Origin: Rhizophagus clarus
Lineage: Eukaryota > Glomeromycota > Glomeromycetes > Glomerales > Glomeraceae
Length of the DNA: 64,000 nucleotides
Direction of reading: 5' to 3'
Assembly (NCBI GenBank): GCA_015698045.1
Contig: BLAL01000062.1
Location: 620,001 to 684,000 of the forward strand
Position 1 is the stretch's first letter. The number at the start of each line of letters is the position of its first letter. Shown piece by piece: positions 35,732 to 48,831 of the stretch. The notes below the pieces were generated by a model that was not told where the DNA came from, made no database searches, and worked only from the letters and a program-made list of their open reading frames with translations. Position numbers and translations under genes: made by a program.

Positions 35732-36565
35732 GTATAGCAAATGTTTAGGAAACGGAGAGAAAATAAATTAAAAGTAATTATCAAAGACGTAGAATAAGTT
35801 ATAATATTAGAGATAATTCTAACAATAAATTGTCACTTCAGACACGATCAGTAACGCAAATATCATTTTGTATTCGATATTATATTCATTTTATCTTAGC
35901 AGTTAGGGTTCAAATTTAAATTTCAAAATAATTTATCTAAACTACTCTTTTGGTTCCTACTTATTTTCAGTTGCACGCCCACAGGCCACAGATATACAAC
36001 AATAAACACTACAAAGTATTTTCTAATGTTATGTAAAATGACCGGAAGAAAATGCAATTTTTTCAAATGTATTCTTTCATTTTATAAGAAAATGAGTCGA
36101 CGAAACAACAAACCCTTTATATGAAACAATTGTTTCGCGATTCGTTCTATAATTGAGAGAAAGAATCTAAAAAGTCAATGAAGATATTGTAATTTATTAA
36201 TTTAGACGAATAAGAATCTTATATTTAAAGCGATTAATTGGTATATATATTTATGAGAGTAGTGGTAATAATACGGAACTATAACGGGAACGCAAAAGGG
36301 TGAGAAAACGGAGAAATTTCGTTAGAGTCGTTTGTTCAAAAATTATTCACCGCACAATTTTCTATTACAGATAAATAATTCCGAAAGATCATAAAGAACT
36401 TTTTCCTTTTTTAAATCAAATAGTTAACTCGACATTCTGTTATCAGAAGAAAAATATGTTTATATTTATATATTGAATTGGTATGTCGATCTTTACTTAG
36501 TTAAGTTTAATGAAATTAACAATATAAATAAAATTCACTCATTGGTCATCTCACTTGTAATGTTT
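35732..36565. other. Intergenic between convergent genes
   Basis: It holds the 3' regions of CYM1 (plus) and the phosphatase gene (minus). No reading frame or repeat of note is seen; AATAAA occurs at 35761-35766 as a possible CYM1 poly(A) signal. Confidence 0.5.
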
Positions 36566-37209
36566 CTATTCTTCCACCAAACCTCTCACTTTAATAAATT
36601 TATCGGTCAATTTCCACATAATCTCTAATTCATCATATCTTAATTTACCATCTAATTTTAATTCATGTAAAAAAGACATCCAATAATTTACCCATAAATT
36701 ATTCCAAAATACAGCAATTATAGTACCTAAAAGCATACCCATTAATACTTGAGCTGTTGTATGATGACCTAATTCAATTCTAGACCATAATACCAACAAA
36801 GCTATTATAAAAACTAATAAAAAAGAAAGCAATTTAATTGAAGGAGATGAAGTAGTTGTTATATTAAATAATTGAAGAGATATGAAAGTTGCAAAATAAA
36901 TTATTATGGCAGAATGTGAAGATGGCATTCCATAAGATTTTCTTTGTCTTATTGTAATAGATTGCGAAGTTGTGATGGTTACGTGATATGGACGAGGTTG
37001 TCGAATTATTTGTTTTAATATATTGACTAAAAAAAAAAAAAATTATTATTTTATTATTTAAAGATGTTTGATTTTCTTTTTTGTTTTTTTTTTTAAAAAT
37101 TTATACCTATTATTTTCGTAAAGATACCACCTGCTATAGTAAACACAGCGTGAAAAGTTCTAATATAACTTAATAAACTAAATGTCAATATAGAAAACCA
37201 TATTTTAGT
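36566..37209 (-). CDS. CWH8: Dolichyldiphosphatase-like PAP2 phosphatase, N-terminus not located
   Basis: Two exons are secure: 37209-37107 and 37026-36566, joined as ...FTKII-VNILKQIIRQPRPYH. The PAP2 signature is complete: KQIIRQPRP, GMPSSHS and SRIELGHHTTAQVLMG, with several hydrophobic membrane segments between. Position and sequence fit the Cwh8/DOLPP1 branch, which removes phosphate from dolichyl diphosphate at the ER lumen so the carrier can be recycled for N-glycosylation. The first transmembrane part and the start codon should lie upstream, beyond the acceptor at 37210-37212. I could not find a convincing exon in 37213-38000. It may be very short or eroded, so the model is partial. 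The gene is convergent with CYM1. Confidence 0.8.
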
Positions 37210-37212
37210 CTA

Positions 37213-39484
37213 TCAAATTAAGTGAAATTTAATATATTAGAAAACAAATTATGACAAAATAACATCAATAAACATAAATCTAAACAATAATAATAATTCT
37301 CATTACGTGTTCTAAAAAAAATAACAATGACATGATTCTAACGATTCTAACTGAATACAACAAATATCTTTTGGCATGTAGATCTAATTAGGAATATTTA
37401 TACAACCAATTTGACTAAACCTAATCTAGTATAGATATTTAGCAAAATTTCCTCCAATTACAAAGTTATTATTTCTCAGGAAGACATGTCGGTTAGATCA
37501 AAGAAAAAAAGAGATTTTAAAGACATCCTTGAGGGTAATAAATAATTCCTTCCTGTTATTTACTGTACATGCTCATTTACGCGAGTTTAAAAATATATTA
37601 ATTGTAAGTTTAGGGTGAAATTGACGCTGTAGGTAAAGAACGTGCCAATACGCTCAACCGACTCTCAAAAAAACATATAATAAAGTCACATGACTAGATA
37701 AATTTTTATGAATGGATTTATATATCCTTATGTTTATTATATATCAGATATAGGAATTCGAGGATTTGTTAAATATTTTTTCGCTAAATCAAGAAATTTG
37801 TCAGTAATGCTTAGGAACTCAAATAATTCTTAAATATCCTTTGGTTTCTTTCGCCAACGATTTTTACATTACTCGTAAGAAGGAACTTATGCTGAATTAT
37901 ACGAAATGTGAAATGTAAAATTAAATTAACGGGATGATTAAAAATTGAATCGTCATAAATACATAATAAAAAGAAAATATTCATTTAATCTTTTAAAAAT
38001 TATTTATTAAAAATATAAATTTTGTTTTCCTAATAAAAATTTCGAAAGATGAAGTGATTCTATTTTTATAAGTTGAGTTCGGTTTGAACAACCCCAAAAA
38101 ACTGGGTGAAACCCGAAAAGGATTAAAAGGTTTTATAAAGTTGAATACTAGAGATAGGTTAATTATATATACTAATAATAATCAATTTTCGTCAACTATC
38201 ATATGAAACAAATGCATTCGTATAGACAAGAAAGTAATTAGTATATTACTGTGAAATATGAAAAACTGCAAAAAAAGTGTTAAGAAAACGAAGAAAAAGA
38301 GTTATTAAAGTTGAATAAATTTCATTAAAAAGAATGAAAGAAAGCACAAAATGCACTTATATTTGCAGATTTCGTTATTTATTAATCTCATTAATTATTC
38401 GATAATTTGCCAAGAAAATATATAAACTTTATAATTAAATGAGTTTGTATATTTGAGTTTTTATTCAATCATGTTCTTACATTCTTAGCCAGTAATGGAA
38501 GATTCCGAGTTTTGTTAACGCAGGAAAGTGTCATATTTTTATTTTTATTTATTTATTTATTTATTTTTGTTCTTTTTTTTTTGTGGACAAGGTTCATAAA
38601 ACTATTTTTATAACGATTATATAAATTTAAAACTTCGTGTCTAAATCATTAAATCATTTCATTACCACAAGAGGAAAAAATCTATTAAATTCTTATCTTC
38701 CTCGACTTGATAAATAATGGTTGTTTCTTGAAATGGTTAAGGTATTACTTTTCTCAGTATTTTCTCGTTCGTCTCAGGAAGTCTACATATGAAAAGTTCT
38801 TACGCCCAACGCGAAATCACCGAATCACATTATAGAGCCAATCCTTATTCCTACTTACGCCCGTATCTACATTAATGTTAGCATGGTATCAATCAATAAT
38901 GTTTTTGCTAACTTAAAATGGAGTGTGTAATAAAATTATCAATCTCTTGTATTACAAATTCGTACTATCCAAAATTAAAATTTCTTGGCAGTATGCTATA
39001 AGGCTTATGTGTGGAAATGCATGGAAACATATAATAACAAAGAATTTCCATGAATTAACTTTAAATATCCGTTTTTAATGCATGATGTCGATATCTAAAT
39101 TGTTTTGGGGTCGATCAATTCTTAATTTTTCATTCGACGCATCATTGTAATTCTCTAATTTGGACAAGTGAAAGTCCACTCAAAACTGAATCAAAGTTAA
39201 CTTCCTCTGAGGTTTCAAGGCTTTGTTAATAATAAGGTTAAAATTGATCATTCCATTTAATCTTATTTTTCGAAAATCATAAAACCGAACGTATAAAATA
39301 GATACATAAATTATATTAATATATTATCGGTAAATAATCCTAAAATTAGAGTGTTGTACCATGTCTGAACCGACATATTTCTTTGTGGCATTTGTGACAT
39401 GCATAATTTTCTCTCATTTATATATAATTGGTAGTTGGAAGATAGATCCCCAACATTTTGTTCCCAGACAAATCCCTGATATAC
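37213..39484. other. Intergenic region; probable EF-hand gene promoter at the right end
   Basis: No supported gene. It may hide a short first exon of the minus-strand phosphatase gene. At its right end a 46-codon open frame (39361-39501, MSEPTYFFVAFVTC) overlaps the EF-hand gene start out of frame and could be an upstream ORF. Confidence 0.4.
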
Positions 39485-42400
39485 ATGGCCGAAAAATTGG
39501 GTAAGAAGACAGTTATTAAGACTGTAGGAAAATTGGACAAGAAAGAAACAAGCAAATCCCCAAGGAGACTATCTGGAAAATTGGATAAGAAGGATGCTAA
39601 AAAAACTACAAATGCAGTTATCACGACCGATAAATTAAATAGAACAGAAATTAAAAAGGTAACCAGTGTAACTTTAATTTTAGAAACGAATGCTTCATAT
39701 TCTTCAAGATAATAACTTCATCCTTTATTACTGCAATAGATTTTTGATACTTTTGACTATAATGGCAACGGTGTCCTGTCCCTTGCTGAAATTGATAAAG
39801 CTGTTATTGAAATTTACCCGCATCTTGCAGAAGACAAGCCTGCAATCATGCGGGCATACAAAGCTGCTGATACTTCACAGGTTTGTCTCACTGATTTCGT
39901 AGTTTATTTTACATATTAAAGAATATAACATTTCTAACATACAAAATTTATTAGGATGGTTTTATTGACTTTAAAGAATTCGGGCGTCTCATAGATCTTC
40001 TTCATTATTACAACAACCTGTTTCAGATATTTAAAAAGCTTGACATAGACAATGATAGACGTATTGATTTTAACGAGTTCAAAAAAGGATATGAGCTCAT
40101 GGAAATATCTGTAGACTCAGATGAAGAGCTTAAAACAAAGTTCGATGAGATTGACACAAACCTTGGAGGTTATATTCTTTTTGATGAGGTAAATGAAATC
40201 TTTATTATTAGTTAATAGGATCTTTAAAAAAAAAAAGATGGCAAATAATCCGAAACTATTTTTTATAATAAATGTTTTCAGTTCTGTATTTATGCTGCCA
40301 AAATAAAATTAATATCTGAAATACCTCAAGATGCACATGAAGCTCAAGAAATTCAGAAAGCACAAATAAAACCTTCCGAAAAACCAGTTAAGAAAGAAAC
40401 CAGCAAACCTTTAAAAAGACTTTCTGGAAATGGAAAATTGGACAAAAAAGAAACAAGCAAACCTTCTGGAAAATCGGATAAAACCGAAACAAGCAAACCT
40501 CTAAGAAGGCTTTCTGGAAATGGAAAATTGGACAAGAAAGAAATAAGCAAACCTTCTGGAAAATCGGATAAGAGCGAACCCGGCAAATCTTCAAGACTTT
40601 CTGGAAAATTGGTCAAGAAGGAAACTAAGAAAGCTACAAATGCAATTACCACAACAAATAAACTAAAAAGAGCAGAGATTAAAAAGGTAATCAGTGTAAC
40701 TTTATTCTAGAGACGTGGTTGTTTCATATCCTTCGAATTACTAACTTCATTTTTTATTGCTGCAATAGATTTTTGATACCTTTGATTATAATGGCAATGG
40801 TATCCTGTCCCTTGCTGAAATTGATAAAGCCGTTATTGAAATCTACCCACATCTTGCAGAGGACAAGCCTGCCATCATGCGGGCCTACAAGGCTGCTGAT
40901 ACTTCACAGGTTTGTCTCACTGATTTCGTAATTTATCTTACATATTAAAGAATAACATTCCTAATATACAAAAATCACTAGGATGGTTTTATTGACTTCA
41001 AAGAATTTGGACGTCTTATCGATCTTCTCCACTATTACAACACCTTATTTCAAATATTTAAAGAACTTGATATAGACAATGATAGACGTATTGATTTTAA
41101 TGAATTCAAAAAGGGATATGAGCTCATGGGAATAAATGTAAGTTCAGATGAAGAGCTTAAGGCAAAGTTTGATGAGATTGATACAAACCTTGGAGGATAC
41201 ATTCTTTTTGATGAGGTAAATGAAATCTCTATTATTAATTAATAAGATCTATTGTGTCCGAATTAATAAATATTCTTTTTACAGTTCTGTATTTATGCTG
41301 CCAAGATAAAATTGATATCCGAAATACCTCAAGATGCACAAGAAGCTCAAGAAATTCAGAAAGTCCAAACAAAACCTTCGGGAAAAACGAATGAGAAAGA
41401 AACCGGAAAATCTTTAAAAAGACTTTCTGGAAATGGAAAATTGGATAAAAAAGAAACAAGCAAACCTTCCGGAAAATCGGATAAGAACGAAACAAGCAAA
41501 ACTCCAAGAAGACTTTCTGGTAATGGAAAATTAGATAAAAAAGAAACAAACAAACCTTCAAGAAGACTCTCCGGAAATGAAAAGTTGGTCAAGAAGGTAC
41601 CGAGCAAAACTACAAATGCAGTGATCACTATTCATAAGCTAAAAAGAGCAGAAATTAAAAAGGTAACCAGTGTTTCTTTATTTTAGAGACGGGTGCTTAA
41701 GTTATTGACATCATCTTTATTATTGCAATAGATTTTTGACACATTTGATTATAATGGAAACGGTATTTTGTCCCTTGCTGAAATTGATAAAGCTGTTATC
41801 GAAATTTACCCACATCTTGCAGAAGACAAGCCTGCTATCATGCGAGCTTACAAAGCAGCTGATACTTCACAGGTTTGTCTCGTTGATTTCATAATTTATT
41901 TTATTTATTGAAGAATAATATTTCTAATATACAAAATTTACTAGGATGGTTTTATTGACTTCAAAGAATTTGGACGCCTCATCGATCTCCTTCATTATTA
42001 TAATGACCTGTTCAAGATATTTAAGAAGCTTGATATAGATAATGATAGACGTATTGATTTTAATGAATTCAAAAAGGGATATGAACTCATGGGAGTAAAT
42101 GTAAGTTCAGATGAAGAACTTAAGGCAAAGTTTGATGAGATTGATACAAACCTTGGAGGTTATATTCTTTTTGATGAGGTAAATGAAAATCTACTATTAT
42201 TAAAAAAAGATGATATTTTTAAAACTATTTCTTATAACTAATATATTGTTTTTCAGTTCTGTATTTACGCTGCCAAAATAAAACTGATTTCTGAAATACC
42301 TCAAGATGCACAAGAAGCTCAAGAAATTCAGAAAGCCCAAACAAAACCTTCCGGGAAATTGGATAAGAAAGAGAATAGTAAAACTTCTGGAAAATTAGAT

Positions 42401-44526
42401 AAGAACGGAACCAACAAATCTTCAAGAGGACTTTCTGAAAAGTCAGACAAGAAAGAAACGTGCAAAATTTCTGGAAAATTGGATAAGAAAGAAACTAGCA
42501 AACCTTTAAGAAGGAAACCTTCTGAAAAATTGGATAAGAAAGAAACATCCAACCTTTCCGGAAAATTGGATAAGAAGGAGTCTAAAAAAACTAAAAATGC
42601 GGTTATCACAACGAATAAACTGAGCAGATCAGAAATTAAAAAGGTAACCAATGTAACTTATTTAAAGATGAATGCTTCATATTCTTTAAGATATTAACTT
42701 TATCCTTTACTACGATAGATTTTTGATATCTTTGACTATAATGGCAACGGTATCCTGTCCCTTGCTGAAATTGATAAAGCTGTTATTGAAATTTATCCAT
42801 ATCTTGCAGAAGACAAGCCTGCCATCATGCGAGCTTATAAAGCTGCTGATACTTCACAGGTTTGTCTCATTGATTTTGCAATTTATTTTACATATTGAAG
42901 ATAACATTTCTAACATACGAAATTTACTACTAGGATGGTTTTATTGACTTCAAAGAATTCGGGCGCCTTATAGATCTTCTTCATTATTACAACGAGCTGT
43001 TTCAGATATTTAAAGAGCTTGATATAAACAACGATAGACGTATTGATTTTAACGAGTTCAAGAAAGGGTATGAACTAATGGGAATAAACGTAGACTCAGA
43101 TGAAGAGCTTAAGACAAAGTTCGATGAAATTGACACGAACCTTGGAGGTTATATTCTTTTTGATGAGGTAAATGAAGTCTTTGTTATCGTTAATAAGGTT
43201 TCAAAATAGATGGTATTTCCGAAACTAATTCTTATAATAAATATTTGGTTTATCAGTTCTGTATTTATGCTGCCAAAATAAAATTAATATCCGAAATACC
43301 TCAAGATGCACAAGAAGCTCAAGAAATTCAGAAATTACAAACAAAAACTTCCGAAAAATCAGATAAGGAAGAAACCAGCAAACCTCCAAGAAGACTTTCT
43401 GAAAATGGAATATTGGACGAGAAAAAAACAAGGAGACTTTCTGGAAAATTGGATAAGAAGGAAGCTACAAATGCAATTACTACAACTGATAAACTAAGCA
43501 GAACAGAGATTAAAAAGGTAACCAGTATAACTTTATTCTAGAGACGAATGCTTCGTATCCTTCAAATTATTAACTTCATCTTTTGTTACCTACAATAGAT
43601 TTTTGACATCTTTGACTACAATGGTAACGGTATCCTATCCCTTGCCGAAATTGATAAAGCTGTTATTGAAATTTACCCACACCTTTCAGAAGATAAGCCT
43701 GCCATCATGAGAGCTTACAAAGCTGCTGATACTTCACAGGTTTGTCTCACTGATTTCGTAATTTATCTTACGTATTAAAGAATAACATTCTTAACATACA
43801 AAATTTACTACCAGGATGGTTTTATTAACTTCAAAGAATTCGGGCGTCTTATAGATCTTCTTCATTATTACAACAAGCTGTTTCAGATATTTAAAGAGCT
43901 TGATATAAACAATGACAGACGAATTGATTTTAACGAGTTCAAAAAAGGATATGAGCTCATGGGAATAAATGTAGACTCAGGTGAAGAGCTTAAAGCAAAG
44001 TTCGATGAGATTGATACAAACCTTGGAGGTTATATTCTTTTTGATGAGGTAAATGAAAACATTATTATTATTTAAAAAAGATGGTATATCTAAAACTAAT
44101 TTTATAACGAATATGTGATTTTTTCAGTTCTGCATTTATGCCGCTAAAGTAAAATTGATATCCGAAATACCTCAAGATGCACAAGAAGTTCAAAATGCAC
44201 AAGAGATTCAAGATACACAAGAAATTCAAGAAACACAAGAAGTTCAAGATACGCTAGAAATTCAAGATACACAAGAAGTTCAAAATGTGCAAGAAATTCA
44301 AAATGAAGAAATTCAAGATGCACAAGAAGTTCAAGATACACAAGAAGTTCAAGATACGCAAGAAGTTCAAGATACACTAGAAGTTCAAGATACACAAGAA
44401 ATTCAAGATACACAAGAAACTCAAGATACTCAAGAAATTGAAGATAAAGAAGTTCAAGATATACAAGAAATTCAAGATATACTAGAAGTTCAAGATACAC
44501 AAAAAATTGAAGATAAAGAAGTTTAA
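39485..44526 (+). CDS. Giant modular EF-hand protein: five calmodulin-like modules
   Basis: Sixteen exons, all introns phase 0: 39485-39658, then five repeats of a 141-nt, a 234-nt and a linker exon (39740-39880, 39955-40188, 40282-40686; 40769-40909, 40982-41215, 41285-41662; 41732-41872, 41945-42178, 42257-42643; 42719-42859, 42934-43167, 43257-43517; 43599-43739, 43815-44048, 44128-44526). The product is 1292 residues. Each module holds four EF-hands: DYNGNGVLSLAE (canonical), DTSQDGFIDFKE (canonical, split by an intron between Q and D), DIDNDRRIDFNE (Arg at the Gly position) and DTNLGGYILFDE (degenerate), so 20 in all. Modules are separated by Lys/Ser-rich linkers (KLDKKETSKPSGKSDK repeats) ending in K-EIKK; the last tail is Gln/Asp-rich (QEVQDTQEIQDT). 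No signal peptide. MFPDKSL at 39458 is an alternative in-frame start. It probably binds calcium; the role is unknown. Confidence 0.88.
39740..44526 (+). repeat. Five ~0.95-kb intragenic tandem duplications
   Basis: Exons and introns alike are repeated: the intron after the 141-nt exon begins GTTTGTCTCACTGATTTCGT in three copies, with one to three changes in the others, and AATAGATTTTTGATACTTTT-like sequence reopens each module. EF-hand exon lengths are constant (141 and 234 nt) in all five, while linker exons vary (405, 378, 387, 261 and 399 nt). Similar introns point to recent duplication or ongoing gene conversion. Confidence 0.92.
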
Positions 44527-45086
44527 GATATATAAGAAGTTCAAAATGTATAAAAAGTTCAAGAAATTTAAGTATTATTATTTCAAATCAATAATTATTG
44601 TAATTAACAAACTAAAAAAAATTTTAACAACATATATATTATATTAAACATTTAAAAATATATATATATTTTTTTTTAATTATATGTGATGATTTAATAT
44701 TTGAAAATAATATATAAATAAATTTATTTATTACTTATATATAAAAATTAAAATTGTATTAACTGTAATATATGAAATTCAGTATAGTAAAACAAAAGAT
44801 TTGGCATCAAAAATTTTTTTTAAAATTTTATTATATTTATAATTTTTAACAAAATTAACTAATATATAATTATTAGTTTAGAATAAAGTGAAGAATTATA
44901 TATATTTTTGAAAAGAAAATTTATTATTAATTTATTATAATTTATTTATTAAATTTTGGGTAGATGTTTGGACTGGCTATTTACTAGAAGTACTATATAT
45001 AAAATAGAAGTGATTATAGTTTAGTCCTATTTGATCTAATAAATATATGCATGTTTTTAATACCTTAAAAAAAAAAAGAGAAGAAT
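44527..45086. other. AT-rich spacer
   Basis: Downstream region of the EF-hand gene. A-rich tails and TATATA tracts only; no gene seen. Confidence 0.5.
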
Positions 45087-45491
45087 TAAATTTCTGATTT
45101 GATTTTATTTTCAGTTTCATTTTTAATTCTGAATTTAGTTTCTTATTGAATGTTTTTTGGACTACAATTTTATTAAAAAATATTTTCAGAATCATATTTT
45201 AACTAAAAAATGTTTTTTAATTAAAAAACTTTATCTGAAAATATTTTTAAAGAATTTTTAAAAAATGGTTTTGATTCTATTTTTTAATCTAAAAATAGAA
45301 CTTTAACTAATTTTTCAAACTAGAAATGTTTTTTAGCAAAATTTTTAACTGAAAATAATTTCAGTTAAAAGTATAATCTAAAAACAATTTTCAATAAGAA
45401 TTATAAATCAAAAAATACTTTCAATAAAATTTTATATAAGAAAACCAAATTAAACCTAAAAACAAAATTAAACTAAAAATTCAAAGTTCTA
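45087..45491. mobile_element. Second, diverged copy of the 8974-type hAT MITE
   Basis: The interior (TTTTCAGTTTCATTTTTAAT, AATTCTGAATTTAG, blocks of TTAACTAAAAAATGTTTTT) and the right end (AAAAATTCAAAGTTCTA) align with the element at 8974-9394. The 8-bp duplication is no longer visible, so this copy is older. Confidence 0.65.
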
Positions 45492-46020
45492 TTAATAGTT
45501 ATATAAAATGTTTATCTATCCATTTACTTAAAAATTAAATTAACTTATAATTGATTTTTTTATTATATTTTATGCATAATAAGTATATAATATATACTAC
45601 TTAATAAATTTGTAATTTTATTATTGTTTATTTCTTTTTTTTATTATTTTTTTTTAATATTAAAATAATAAAAAAAAACAAATGTTTTAATAGTTTTTTA
45701 TAAGAATGCTATAAATATAAATTCAAAATAAATAAAGAAAAAAAAAATTTTATTATTTATGAAATATTAACAAATAGTTTTTTTTTATAGAAATATTTAT
45801 AAAATTCAAAATTAGTAAATAAAATCTGTAATTTTTTTTAAATTAAAAAATATCTTTAATAAAATATTTTTTTCTTTTATTTTATAAAAATATTATTGAA
45901 TATAAACTCAAAAATATTTTATTTTTTATAAAAATCTTTTAGATATTTAAAATAAAAGTAAGAAATAAATTTTTCTTTTTTAATTTAAAATGTTAATAAA
46001 TATTACTAATATTTTATTTA
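45492..46020. other. AT-rich desert
   Basis: Nothing above low-complexity A/T sequence recognised. Confidence 0.5.
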
Positions 46021-46285
46021 CAGTTAGCCTCCTTTATAGTCACACCTCTCAGAACCAAAAATAAAAAGTGTGATTATAAGAAAAAGTGTCTGTATATTAA
46101 AGGGATTTTTATATATAACTACTAATTAGTGGGTTTAAGAAGGTGTGACTATAAAAACATTATGATTATAAAAAGGTTTTTTTATATAGAGTTAATAGGC
46201 ATTGATTCTTATAAAAGGTGTACTTATAAGAGAGAATTTATATGATGTGATTATATAGAGAATAACTATATAGAGGGGTAAACTG
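46021..46285. mobile_element. TA-flanked pogo/mariner-type MITE
   Basis: CAGTTAGCCTCCTTTATAGT at the left and the inverse of the right CAGTTTACCCCTCTATATAG, with TA outside both (46019-46020, 46286-46287). Repeated GTGTGACTATAA and GTGTACTTATAA motifs lie inside. Related in layout to 26774-26970. Confidence 0.75.
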
Positions 46286-46984
46286 TACTTTTTTTTTTTT
46301 ATAGAATTTTTTTAGACACTTGAAAATAATCTTTAAAATATATTTAAAGAAGTAAAAAAAATAAAATTTTTTCAAATTAATCAGAATTAATAATAAAAGA
46401 AAAATCATTATTATATATTATAAATAATAAAAAATTGAATATTAATATATAATTTTTTATTAAATTAATATAATTATATATCTAAAAAAAAATATTTTTT
46501 TTAAAAAGAAAAATTTTTTAATATTAAAATTTTGTAAAGCTACTAATTAAAATTTGAAATAAAATTTATTACAAAAATAAAATTTAACTAAAAAATATAT
46601 ATTTTTTTACTATTAATATTAAAATTACCTATTAAAATTCAATAAATTATGAATATTAAATATCAAAACTAAAATATATCAAAATATCAAAATACTAAAA
46701 TAATTTTGATATATTAAAATTAAAGAAATATTAAAACTAATTTTAGTATCATTTTTAATTTTTATTTATTAAAAAATTAATTTTTATATTATACATAATA
46801 CATTATTATTATAATTATTTTTTTTTTTTTTTATTTATTAATCATTTAAAAGATTAATAAATTTTATTAATTTTTTAATTTTAGTTTTTTTTTAAAAATT
46901 AAAGTAAAAGAAAAAGGATTTTTTATGTATTTTTTTTTTTATTAAAAAAATATTTTTAATATTTTCTTCTTTTTTTCTTTTTTT
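46286..46984. other. AT-rich desert
   Basis: Long A and T runs; no gene or inverted repeat supported. Confidence 0.5.
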
Positions 46985-47560
46985 AAATTACCAAATAAAA
47001 CTACTAATCAAATTTTAGAATTATATAAATGATTTAATAGTATTTTTTATTTTTTTTTTAAAAAAAATATTTTTAATACCTTTTTTTTCCTTTTTTTTTA
47101 GATTATTAAATAAATATAACTTGAATTTCAAAATTTAAGTAAGAAAAATGGTGAATATTTTTATTTATATTTTTTAAGAAATATTATTAACCATTTTTTG
47201 CTTCTTTTTTTTTAAAAATTATCAAATAAATAATATGATTAAGATTTCAGAATTTAGATAAAAAAAGTAAAAAATATTTTTTTATTTATATTTTAAAAAA
47301 TATTACTAAATGTTTTTTTTTTAGATTATTGAATAAATAATATAATCTAAACTTTAAAATTTAAATAAAGAGATTAAAAGTATTTTTTTTTATTATTTAT
47401 ATTTTTTAAGAAATATTACTAAATATTTTTTTTTTTTAAAATTACCAAATAAAATTATTAATCAGACTTTAGAATTATATAAGTAAATATTTTTTTTTAA
47501 AAGAAACATTTTTGATACTTCTTTTTTTTTAAAAATTATTAAACTTTTAAATAAACTGGT
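46985..47560 (+). repeat. Array D: degraded relative of array A
   Basis: Six units about 95-115 bp apart share TTACCAAATAAAA, TAATCAGACTTTAGAATTA and a following ATAAGTAA, matching array A's TTGCCAAATAAAAAACATGA and CCAGACTTTTAGAATTAAAG. Only units 2 and 4 keep the AG before the core; GTAAG survives in unit 2. A terminus like that of the 15873-17423 element lies downstream (47975-48009). Confidence 0.55.
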
Positions 47561-48630
47561 TAAAAATAATAGTTTTTTTAATAATATATATTTATGCATA
47601 ATTTTATCTTTTAAAATAATAAATTAAAATAAACTACTTATTATTATTATTATATATTCTTATTTGCAATTTATAACTAAATTATTATTTTAAAAATTTT
47701 TGTTTTATTTCTAATAATAAATATTAAATAATACAAAAAAAAAAATATTTAGTTTATTTATTATATAGTAAAATTTTCAATTTAGGATATTTTGGTCAAT
47801 ATTAATACTATTAAAATAAAATTTATATCATTAAATTCGTTTTATTGCAATGATATAAATTTTATTAATCAGTAAATTTTTAAATACAGGGGTATGTAGG
47901 ATAAAAATTTTTCGAAAATACCTTTAAAATAAGCAATTTTTTAAAAATTTATATGATTAATAAGCAAACTCAACCCCCTGACCTATTTATATATAGTTCA
48001 GGATCCTGATCTAATATTCAATAGATATACACTATTAGCAAAAATAAAATGTTATATTTTTTTTAAAGTAAAGTTTATAAATATAAAACTAATATTTTAA
48101 TAATTTTGGAAATATTGTATTTCTTAACATTTGTATTATCAAGCACGATCCACCGTGTTAATAATAATAAAAAAAAAAAAAATTTTGGAAATATAAAAAT
48201 ATAAATTTTACCTATCATTTTGTATTATTTATAAAAATAAAATTTGTATGATAAGAATCATTAAATTTGTAATACTATATAAAAGTTTTATATAAAAATT
48301 ATATATTAAATTTATGAACATTTTATTATAATAAATTATATTAATTTTTTATTTATTTAAAAAATGTATAACTATATTTTTAAATTAAAATAAATTTACA
48401 ATTATAAATTATAATGATTATTCTAATTTTTTGATAAATTAAAAATTTACTAATTTTAATAAATTAAAATTTAAAAATAATAAAAAATCTAATTAAATAA
48501 TCAGTCTTCTAACTTTAATAAAAGTTATTTATTTTTTCAAATTATATTTAAAAACAAAATTTTAAAATAATTTTTCATTTAATTATTTATCTCATTTTTT
48601 ACTATGAAAATAGTTTGCGCAAATTATATA
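47561..48630. other. AT-rich spacer with an isolated element terminus
   Basis: CCTGACCTATTTATATATAG followed by TTCAGGATCCT (47977-48007) resembles the right end of the element at 15873-17423. No gene is seen. Confidence 0.45.
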
Positions 48631-48829
48631 CAATCAACCTTTAATATAATGAATCTTAGGTTTTATATTTTAATTTTACTATAGGACTATAACGAAAAAT
48701 CTAAGTAATTTAATTGGTTACTTTACTATAATAAAAGAATTTTAATGCATTTGATATTTTGATTGGTTAAATGTTACATATTAATAAAAATCTGTTATAT
48801 TAAAAGTTTACTATATTAAGAGTTAATTG
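48631..48829. mobile_element. TA-flanked mariner-type MITE
   Basis: The ends CAATCAACCTTTAATATAAT and (inverse) CAATTAACTCTTAATATAGT have TA directly outside (48629-48630, 48830-48831). It is 199 bp with no coding capacity. Confidence 0.75.
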
Positions 48830-48831
48830 TA

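Noticed and set aside
39361-39501. MSEPTYFFVAFVTCIIFSHL as a signal-anchor start for the EF-hand gene
   Set aside because: It is out of frame with the next exon, and no credible intron of normal length joins it to MAEKLGKK; kept only as a possible upstream ORF.
44144-44500. Minus-strand open frame of YLEFLVYLELLVY repeats
   Set aside because: It is the antisense shadow of the Gln/Asp-rich tail exon of the EF-hand gene.
45020-48016. GATCTAAT at 45031 and after 48007 as an 8-bp duplication bounding array D
   Set aside because: The left terminus has no matching inverted repeat, and an 8-base match in AT-rich DNA over 3 kb can be chance.
48138-48165. tRNA-like fragment (AGCACGATCCACCGTGTTAA)
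   Set aside because: No cloverleaf arms or B-box could be formed around it.
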